Shown here: in pieces, positions 58,441 through 64,000 of the stretch
Layout: each line of letters starts with the position of its first letter
Numbering within the stretch: position 1 is the first letter of the stretch
From: Aggregatibacter segnis
Lineage (GTDB): Bacteria > Pseudomonadota > Gammaproteobacteria > Enterobacterales > Pasteurellaceae
Assembly (NCBI RefSeq): GCF_003130075.1
Contig: NZ_NRCW01000001.1
Coordinates: 62,001 to 126,000 of the forward strand
Direction: 5' to 3'
DNA: 64,000 nucleotides
The notes under the pieces: generated by a model
The model's input: the letters and a program-made list of their open reading frames with translations, nothing else
What the model was told of the DNA's origin: nothing
Database searches by the model: none
Translations under genes and position numbers: made by a program

Positions 58441-58809
58441 GTGGTTAAGCTAAACTTTCCTAGGGAGTTACGTTTGTTAACTCCCGAACATTTTAAATAC
58501 GTCTTCCAACAGCCGTCCCGCGCCAGTTCACCTGAAATCACTGTTCTTGCCCGTAAAAATCACCTTGAGCATCCTCGCTTAGGTTTAACTGTGGCCAAAA
58601 AACACCTCAAACGAGCCCATGATCGTAATCGTATTAAACGGTTATGTCGTGAATCTTTTCGTTTAGCACAGCATAGCTTACCGAATTATGATTTTGTTGT
58701 TGTAGCAAAACAGGGAATCGGCCGTTTAGACAACCGCACTTTATGGCAAACCCTGGATAAATTATGGCAAAGACACATTCGTTTGGCGCAAAAGTCCTTA
58801 TCGGATTAA
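58441..58809 (+). CDS. rnpA: Ribonuclease P protein component
   Basis: 122 residues with GTG start (GTGGTTAAGC, the start known from E. coli too). [20 protein letters not shown] and the RNR motif [17 protein letters not shown]. It joins the M1 RNA to mature tRNA 5' ends. No clear RBS, consistent with its translation being linked to rpmH. It overlaps yidD by 46 bases. An uptake sequence encodes residues NRTL near the end. Confidence 0.97.
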   Translation: MVKLNFPRELRLLTPEHFKYVFQQPSRASSPEITVLARKNHLEHPRLGLTVAKKHLKRAHDRNRIKRLCRESFRLAQHSLPNYDFVVVAKQGIGRLDNRTLWQTLDKLWQRHIRLAQKSLSD

Positions 58810-59027
58810 TTCGTTTTTATCAGATTGTTATCAGCCCATTAATTGGTCCCCGTTGTCGTTTCACACCAACTTGTTCTTGCTACGGGATTGATGCGGTAAA
58901 AACGCATGGGGTGGTAAAAGGTGGTTGGCTTACGCTTAAACGTATATTAAAATGTCATCCTTTAAACGCGGGTGGATACGATCCCGTTCCACCCAAGATC
59001 AATAATAACAAAACAGAGAATAAATAA
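58764..59027 (+). CDS. yidD: Membrane protein insertion efficiency factor YidD
   Basis: 87 residues, starting inside the rnpA end in another frame. [34 protein letters not shown] and [14 protein letters not shown] are the family pattern. It binds the inner membrane surface and assists YidC insertion. Stop overlaps the yidC ATG by one base. The last residues (NNNKTENK) are polar and variable. Confidence 0.96.
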   Translation: MAKTHSFGAKVLIGLIRFYQIVISPLIGPRCRFTPTCSCYGIDAVKTHGVVKGGWLTLKRILKCHPLNAGGYDPVPPKINNNKTENK

Positions 59028-60658
59028 TGGATTCAAGACGCGGCCTGTTGGTCATTGCACTACTTTTTATGTCTTTTATTGTTTATCAGCAATGGCAACT
59101 TGATTATCACACGCCAAAACCTGTGGCAACTGAGCAAACCGTGACATCCACTTCGGATGTGCCGGCTTCTTCTACTGGGAGCAATACAGTCATCGCAACG
59201 GATACCCAAGTAAAAGGTAAAGTGATTACATTAGAAAATGATGTATTCCGTTTGAAAATTAATACCTTAGGTGGGGATGTTATTAGTTCTGAATTGTTGA
59301 AATATGATGCTGAACTAGATTCCAACATGCCATTTGTATTGTTACAAAATACACCGGAACACGTTTATATCGCTCAAAGCGGTTTAATCGGTAAAGATGG
59401 TATTGATACGAAAGCAGGTCGTGCTGATTATCAAGTTGAGGGTGAAAACTTCAAATTAGCCGATGGTCAAAATGAATTAATTGTTCCTTTGGTTTATCAA
59501 AAAGAGGGCGTGACTTATCGTAAAATTTTTGTATTGAAACGCGGTGAATATGACATTGCGGTCAATTATGAAATTAATAACCAAAGTGATAAAACGATTG
59601 AAGTTGAGCCTTATGGTCAGTTAAGACATACTTTAGTTGATAGCTCCGGTAATGTGGCGATGCCAACTTATACCGGTGGTGCTTATTCTTCTTCTGAAAC
59701 TAATTATAAAAAATACAGTTTCAGTGACATGGAAAATGCCAATTTATCAGTGAATACCAAAGCCGGTTGGGTTGCGGTGTTACAACATTATTTCGTTTCT
59801 GCTTGGATTCCTAACCAAGATGCCGATAATCAACTTTATACTTTGACAGATAAAGCCAACAACATCGGCTCAATTGGGTATCGCGGTCCGGTTGTTGCGA
59901 TTCAACCGAATACAACCGAGAAATTAACCAGCAAATTATGGACCGGTCCAAAATTACAAAATGAAATGGGACAAGTTGCAGATCATTTAGATCTCACTGT
60001 GGACTACGGTTGGGCGTGGTTTATTGCAAAACCATTATTCTGGTTGCTGACATTCATTCAACAATTAGTTCACAACTGGGGTGTGGCGATCATCTGTGTT
60101 ACCTTAGTGGTTAAAGCGATTTTATATCCGCTCACAAAAGCACAATATACCTCAATGGCTAAAATGCGTATGTTGCAACCAAAATTGCAAGAAATGCGTG
60201 AACGTTTCGGTGAAGATCGTCAGCGTATGAGCCAAGAAATGATGAAACTATATAAAGACGAGAAAGTAAATCCATTAGGTGGTTGTTTACCGCTCTTGTT
60301 ACAAATGCCGATTTTCATTGCCTTGTACTGGACGTTTATGGAAGCCGTTGAATTACGTCACGCACCGTTCTTTGGTTGGATTCAAGACTTGTCTGCGCAA
60401 GATCCGTATTACATCCTACCGATCTTAATGGGCGCCTCCATGTTCTTGTTGCAAAAAATGTCTCCGACACCGGTTGCCGATCCGATGCAGCAAAAAATCA
60501 TGAACTTCATGCCGTTAATCTTCATGGTGTTCTTCCTTTGGTTCCCGGCAGGTTTGGTGCTTTACTGGTTGGTATCTAACTTGATCACGATTATCCAACA
60601 ACAACTGATTTATCGTGGTTTAGAGAAAAAAGGGTTACATACCCGTCATAAAAAATAG
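59027..60658 (+). CDS. yidC: Membrane protein insertase YidC
   Basis: 543 residues. N-terminal signal anchor ([17 protein letters not shown]), a large periplasmic beta domain (about 60-330), then the conserved five-helix core with [20 protein letters not shown] and [20 protein letters not shown]. Ends in a basic tail (HTRHKK). It inserts proteins into the inner membrane, alone or with SecYEG. Coupled to yidD; terminator follows. Confidence 0.98.
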   Translation: MDSRRGLLVIALLFMSFIVYQQWQLDYHTPKPVATEQTVTSTSDVPASSTGSNTVIATDTQVKGKVITLENDVFRLKINTLGGDVISSELLKYDAELDSNMPFVLLQNTPEHVYIAQSGLIGKDGIDTKAGRADYQVEGENFKLADGQNELIVPLVYQKEGVTYRKIFVLKRGEYDIAVNYEINNQSDKTIEVEPYGQLRHTLVDSSGNVAMPTYTGGAYSSSETNYKKYSFSDMENANLSVNTKAGWVAVLQHYFVSAWIPNQDADNQLYTLTDKANNIGSIGYRGPVVAIQPNTTEKLTSKLWTGPKLQNEMGQVADHLDLTVDYGWAWFIAKPLFWLLTFIQQLVHNWGVAIICVTLVVKAILYPLTKAQYTSMAKMRMLQPKLQEMRERFGEDRQRMSQEMMKLYKDEKVNPLGGCLPLLLQMPIFIALYWTFMEAVELRHAPFFGWIQDLSAQDPYYILPILMGASMFLLQKMSPTPVADPMQQKIMNFMPLIFMVFFLWFPAGLVLYWLVSNLITIIQQQLIYRGLEKKGLHTRHKK

Positions 60659-60674
60659 TGAAATCTAGAGAATT

Positions 60675-60697
60675 AAAAGGCACGCATTGTGCCTTTT
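60675..60697 (+). terminator. Terminator after yidC
   Basis: AAAAGGCAC (60675-60683) and GTGCCTTTT (60689-60697), then ATTTT. Only a few Ts, so probably partial. It is followed by an inverted uptake sequence pair (60725-60736 and 60745-60756). Confidence 0.75.
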
Positions 60698-60856
60698 ATT
60701 TTAGTTAAAAAATGCACGAAAAAATGACCGCACTTTTGCGTCATAAAGTGCGGTTACAAAACGCAACGCTTTTTGACTGTTGGTTCTGTCAACGACCCAA
60801 TTAGGGGAAACAAGCGACCTTGTGAAGAAAAAATTAAACGTTTTGAGAGCAGACTT

Positions 60857-62212
60857 ATGAAAGAAACAATCGTAGCTCAAGCCACTGCGCCAGGGCGTGG
60901 CGGTATTGGCATTTTACGTGTATCAGGTCCGAAGGCCACTGATGTGGCACAAGCGGTATTAGGAAAATGCCCCAAACCACGTATGGCAGATTATTTGCCC
61001 TTTAAAGATGCTGATGGCACCGTGTTAGATCAAGGGATTGCATTGTATTTTAAAGGGCCAAATTCCTTTACCGGCGAAGACGTGCTTGAACTTCAGGGGC
61101 ACGGCGGACAGGTCGTATTAGATTTATTGCTAAAGCGTATTTTACTTATTGATGGCATTCGACTCGCACGTCCGGGCGAGTTTTCTGAGCAGGCATTTTT
61201 GAACGATAAATTGGATTTAGCCCAAGCGGAAGCGATTGCCGATTTAATTGATGCCAGCTCCGAACAGGCTGCACGTTCAGCCCTAAAATCGTTGCAAGGC
61301 GAGTTTTCCAATAAAGTGAATCAGCTTGTGGATTCTGTCATTTATTTGCGTACTTATGTCGAGGCGGCGATTGATTTTCCGGATGAAGAAATCGATTTTC
61401 TTGCCGATGGCAAAATTGAAGGACATTTGAATGGCATTATTGCGCAGTTGGAGCAGGTGCGTGCCGAAGCTAAACAAGGTTCTATTTTGCGTGAAGGGAT
61501 GAAAGTGGTCATTGCAGGCCGTCCGAATGCAGGTAAGTCCAGTTTGTTGAATGCCCTTGCCGGACGTGAAGCAGCCATTGTCACAGACATTGCTGGGACT
61601 ACGCGGGATGTGTTGCGCGAGCATATCCACTTAGATGGCATGCCATTACATATTATTGATACCGCAGGCTTACGTGATGCGACAGATGAGGTGGAGCGCA
61701 TTGGTATTTCTCGTGCGTGGAATGAAATTGAACAGGCGGATCGTATTTTATTGATGTTAGACAGCAGTGATAGCGAGCAAGATTTAGCTAAAGTGCGGTC
61801 GGAATTTCTGGCAAAATTACCGAACAATATTCCGGTTACCATTATTCGCAACAAAGCGGATTTAACCGGTGAAACGGAACGCTTATATGAGCAAGACGGT
61901 TATACGGTCGTCAATTTGTCCGCCAAAACTCAGCAAGGCGTGGATTTATTGCGTGAGCATTTAAAACAAGCGATGGGGTATCAAACAGGTATCGAAGGGG
62001 GCTTCTTAGCTCGCCGTCGCCACTTGGAAGCCTTAGAACAGGCAGCACAACATTTACAGACGGGACACATTCAATTAACCCAATTCCATGCCGGTGAATT
62101 GTTGGCGGAAGAGTTGCGTATGGTGCAAGATGCTTTAAGTGAAATTACCGGCCAGTTTACCTCTGATGATTTGCTCACGAATATTTTTAGTTCGTTTTGT
62201 ATCGGGAAATAG
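60857..62212 (+). CDS. mnmE: tRNA modification GTPase MnmE
   Basis: 451 residues from ATG 60857 ([20 protein letters not shown] start); the earlier frame from 60773 is rejected. G1 [24 protein letters not shown], and the terminal CIGK, whose cysteine is needed in the family. With MnmG it forms the 5-carboxymethylaminomethyl group on U34. Last gene of the rpmH-yidC cluster, an order that holds in gamma-proteobacteria. Confidence 0.98.
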   Translation: MKETIVAQATAPGRGGIGILRVSGPKATDVAQAVLGKCPKPRMADYLPFKDADGTVLDQGIALYFKGPNSFTGEDVLELQGHGGQVVLDLLLKRILLIDGIRLARPGEFSEQAFLNDKLDLAQAEAIADLIDASSEQAARSALKSLQGEFSNKVNQLVDSVIYLRTYVEAAIDFPDEEIDFLADGKIEGHLNGIIAQLEQVRAEAKQGSILREGMKVVIAGRPNAGKSSLLNALAGREAAIVTDIAGTTRDVLREHIHLDGMPLHIIDTAGLRDATDEVERIGISRAWNEIEQADRILLMLDSSDSEQDLAKVRSEFLAKLPNNIPVTIIRNKADLTGETERLYEQDGYTVVNLSAKTQQGVDLLREHLKQAMGYQTGIEGGFLARRRHLEALEQAAQHLQTGHIQLTQFHAGELLAEELRMVQDALSEITGQFTSDDLLTNIFSSFCIGK

Positions 62213-62252
62213 AGACAAAGTGCGGTCGGTTTTGACTGCATTTTTCAGGTAT

Positions 62253-62284
62253 AAAAATACCGATGGTTTTCCATCGGTATTTTT
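62253..62284 (+). terminator. Terminator after mnmE
   Basis: AAAAATACCGATGG (62253-62266) and CCATCGGTATTTTT (62271-62284), a 14-base perfect stem with a 4-base TTTT loop. It also faces the convergent lipoprotein gene. Confidence 0.93.
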
Positions 62285-62295
62285 GTTTATGTTGA

Positions 62296-62859
62296 CTAGA
62301 GTAAGAGCGCAGAGCCCCATTTGATAATATCGAAGAAGAATTTATTTTGGTTAGTTGCCACGCCATCAGCTGATTTTGTGGTGCCATCAGGATTTTTCTG
62401 AACTTCGATCATGCCATTTTTATATTGACCTTTTACCACTTCTAAATCATCGGCTGCATTTTTTCTTAACAGCTCACATTGTGCTTTATCCATCTCTTCC
62501 ACTTTATCCTGTCTAAATTTCTTATATTGATAAGTAGCGTAATTCATGGATTTTTCATCGTCTTGAATAATTTTTACATACTTCTCGCCAATGACGTTTT
62601 CTAATGGGTAGAAGAAAATATATTGTGAATGAATGTAAGCATCTTCTTTTGGAAAGTGCTGTTGCAAAATGCGGGTTAAATTTGGATAGATACATTGTTC
62701 CGCTTGTTTGCTGGCAAATACCCAACGTTGTGCATTATCGTCGGATAACAAATAATCTGCGCCGGCATATTCGCCGGGAATTGGATCCTGCTTGGTGCCA
62801 AATAATGAGCAACCGGTTAGGAATAAAATGACACCCGAAAAAATAAATTTCTTTAACAT
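62296..62859 (-). CDS. Hypothetical lipoprotein
   Basis: 187 residues from ATG 62859 (AAAGG upstream). Lipoprotein signal [20 protein letters not shown] with Cys17. The mature part has [20 protein letters not shown], an acidic middle ([18 protein letters not shown]) and a C-terminal GKW-like hydrophobic end. No family recognised. Convergent with mnmE, sharing the terminator. Not clearly a host-defence or transport protein; Pasteurellaceae-specific in my memory. Confidence 0.65.
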   Translation of the reverse strand: MLKKFIFSGVILFLTGCSLFGTKQDPIPGEYAGADYLLSDDNAQRWVFASKQAEQCIYPNLTRILQQHFPKEDAYIHSQYIFFYPLENVIGEKYVKIIQDDEKSMNYATYQYKKFRQDKVEEMDKAQCELLRKNAADDLEVVKGQYKNGMIEVQKNPDGTTKSADGVATNQNKFFFDIIKWGSALLL

Positions 62860-63020
62860 GGTTAAACCTTTATAGCTTGATACATTACAAAAAAACGCTG
62901 CGTATTCTAGCAATAAGCGTGTCATTTAGAAATGATTTGTTTAGTGGATACTAAAAAGTGCGGTGGATTTTCAGCATAAATTATGTTGGATGATCCACCC
63001 CACTTTTATAAGAGGAAAAA

Positions 63021-63746
63021 CTATCGGCAAATCACCTGTTCAATCATACGACCTTTTTCAGCAGCGTTAGCGTTAGGCAATTTATCGCCATTTTGTTTGA
63101 TGGAGTCGGTGTATTTTTCCACAAAGGCATTGTCTTCACTGATGACACCCGCAGAGTATTCATCAATACTAAACGTACCTTTTGCAAACATCCCGTTGAG
63201 TTGATACGTGAGGTAATTATCAACAGAGGAGGTGTTTTTCTCTAGATCATAATAATTGCTAGACATGTTAAAATGCACGCCTTGTTGTGTTTTCAAATCC
63301 TGACAAATACCGTTCTTCGTTGTAAAAACAGCATGGCTTAAACGTCCTTGACCAAATTCATAATATTCAAATTTTTTAGCATTGGCTAATTTCTTCAGAT
63401 CGTGTTCGTTACTTGGATTCATTGATTTTCCATTGTGTAAATACATCACCGGAATCAGCCTGTTGCCACTGAATTCTTGTTGATAAATTTCACCAAGAAT
63501 TTTACTTCCTCGCCGTGCTTTTAAGACGGGCTTTTTCATATCGCTATCGGATGCGCCGGCAATTTTCTCAAAAGAAATCGATTTGATTTGACTGTCTAAA
63601 TCAACGTAGTGACGTTCATGTACATCGGTAGAAATATCTTCAAACGCATTCCAGCCATCGCTATTTTTTCCTGGGGTATTGGCGTGAGCGCAAGCGATTA
63701 ATGTCATAATCGAGCAGGCGAGCGTACTGAATTTTAAGATTTTCAT
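63021..63746 (-). CDS. Hypothetical exported protein
   Basis: 241 residues. N-terminal signal MKILKFSTLACSIMTLIACA ending near AHA; LIAC may also be a lipobox. The mature part has two cysteines (near CQDL and in VICR) that might pair, a KKPVLKARRGSKILGEIYQQ segment, and charged helices. I do not recognise it. It looks like a surface or periplasmic protein. RBS AGGAGAAAA. 79 bases separate it from the hpf gene, with a terminator hairpin between. Confidence 0.6.
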   Translation of the reverse strand: MKILKFSTLACSIMTLIACAHANTPGKNSDGWNAFEDISTDVHERHYVDLDSQIKSISFEKIAGASDSDMKKPVLKARRGSKILGEIYQQEFSGNRLIPVMYLHNGKSMNPSNEHDLKKLANAKKFEYYEFGQGRLSHAVFTTKNGICQDLKTQQGVHFNMSSNYYDLEKNTSSVDNYLTYQLNGMFAKGTFSIDEYSAGVISEDNAFVEKYTDSIKQNGDKLPNANAAEKGRMIEQVICR

Positions 63747-63776
63747 TTTTCTCCTAAAATTTGATTATTGATAATC

Positions 63777-63808
63777 AAAAAAACCGCACTCTTTTAAAAG
63801 TGCGGTCA
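63777..63808 (-). terminator. Terminator after hpf of paired uptake sequences
   Basis: ACCGCACTCTTTT and AAAAGTGCGGT pair (one mismatch) around 63783-63806; on the minus strand the hairpin is followed by a run of Ts. It lies 18 bases beyond the stop of the ribosome hibernation gene and before the exported protein gene. Confidence 0.75.
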
Positions 63809-63825
63809 TTTTTACAGGTGTTTTT

Positions 63826-64000
63826 TTATTCGTTAAACGAATCTTTCAAACGTTCATCAGCGCGACGGGCTTCGCCTTTGTGTTGTAATTTATTAAGCTG
63901 TTTCTCAAGTTTTTCTTCAACGTCGTTGATAGCTTTATACATATCTTCTGCCTCAGCGCTGGCAATGAGGTTGCCAAATGGGGTGCCGATAGAGGCATCA
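63826..64000 (-). CDS. Ribosome hibernation/translation inhibitor (RaiA/HPF type), C-terminal part
   Basis: The minus-strand frame from the window edge to TAA (63826-63828) encodes 57 residues: [20 protein letters not shown], then [20 protein letters not shown] and [14 protein letters not shown]. The EDMYKAIND-x-EKLEKQL-x-K pattern is the last helix of the HPF/RaiA family, which binds 30S and silences ribosomes in stationary phase. The short charged tail fits the RaiA/short HPF form. The start lies outside the window. Confidence 0.9.
   Translation of the reverse strand, partial: DASIGTPFGNLIASAEAEDMYKAINDVEEKLEKQLNKLQHKGEARRADERLKDSFNE

Overview
The window is Pasteurellaceae chromosome of the Haemophilus/Aggregatibacter type. 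The 9-10 base Hin-type DNA uptake sequence (AAAGTGCGGT or its complement) recurs throughout, often as inverted pairs between genes. Gene order matches what I remember of Haemophilus and Aggregatibacter (rpsU-dnaG-rpoD, ung-grcA-lepA-lepB-rnc-era, rpmH-rnpA-yidD-yidC-mnmE). I favour an Aggregatibacter, but cannot fix the species by eye.

Positions 1 to about 11550 are the right-hand part of an integrated mobile element that enters from beyond the left edge. It reads: end of a portal gene, head-tail adaptor, head-tail connector, HNH nuclease, small and large terminase, a few AT-rich unknown genes, AlpA-type regulator, Ash/Icd-like gene, a tightly overlapping run of small genes, a P4-type helicase/primase, and a convergent tyrosine integrase. 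The element abuts the 3' end of a tRNA-Ile(CAU) gene. No tail, lysis or lytic-repressor genes are visible. This content is that of a capsid-forming phage-inducible chromosomal island (cf-PICI): a satellite that makes and fills its own heads and would take tails from a helper phage. Three repeat clusters (HNH-terS gap, rep-int gap, upstream of int) are candidate packaging, replication and recombination sites.

From 11.6 kb on the chromosome is core. 11.7-15.8 kb: the macromolecular synthesis operon (rpsU-dnaG-rpoD, minus strand) with an internal terminator. 16-23.3 kb: tsaD, a small membrane protein, tdk, ligA (odd N-terminal extension), zipA, cysZ, cysK. 23.3-31 kb: a UDG-family protein, oapB and oapA, epmB divergent from efp, a DUF2301 membrane protein, lpxH, plsC, ftsP. 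31-36.3 kb: a drug/metabolite transporter and the anaerobic pyruvate formate-lyase cluster pflA, pflB, focA. 36.6-39.5 kb: hinT-ycfL-nagZ-rlmC. 39.7-42.8 kb: an unusually long TonB-dependent siderophore receptor behind a good Fur box. 42.8-46.8 kb: pfkA, fieF, a lipoprotein, yaaA, ung.

47-52 kb: FNR-linked grcA (a spare glycyl-radical domain for PflB), then lepA-lepB-rnc-era. 52-54.3 kb: psiE, sodC and a methyltransferase. 54.3-57.9 kb: recF-dnaN-dnaA (minus). 58-62.2 kb: rpmH-rnpA-yidD-yidC-mnmE (plus). 62.3-64 kb: two unknown exported proteins and the end of a ribosome hibernation factor gene. Together pflA/pflB/focA, grcA and ArcA/FNR-like sites describe mixed-acid fermentation, and the receptor and SodC fit a host-associated life.
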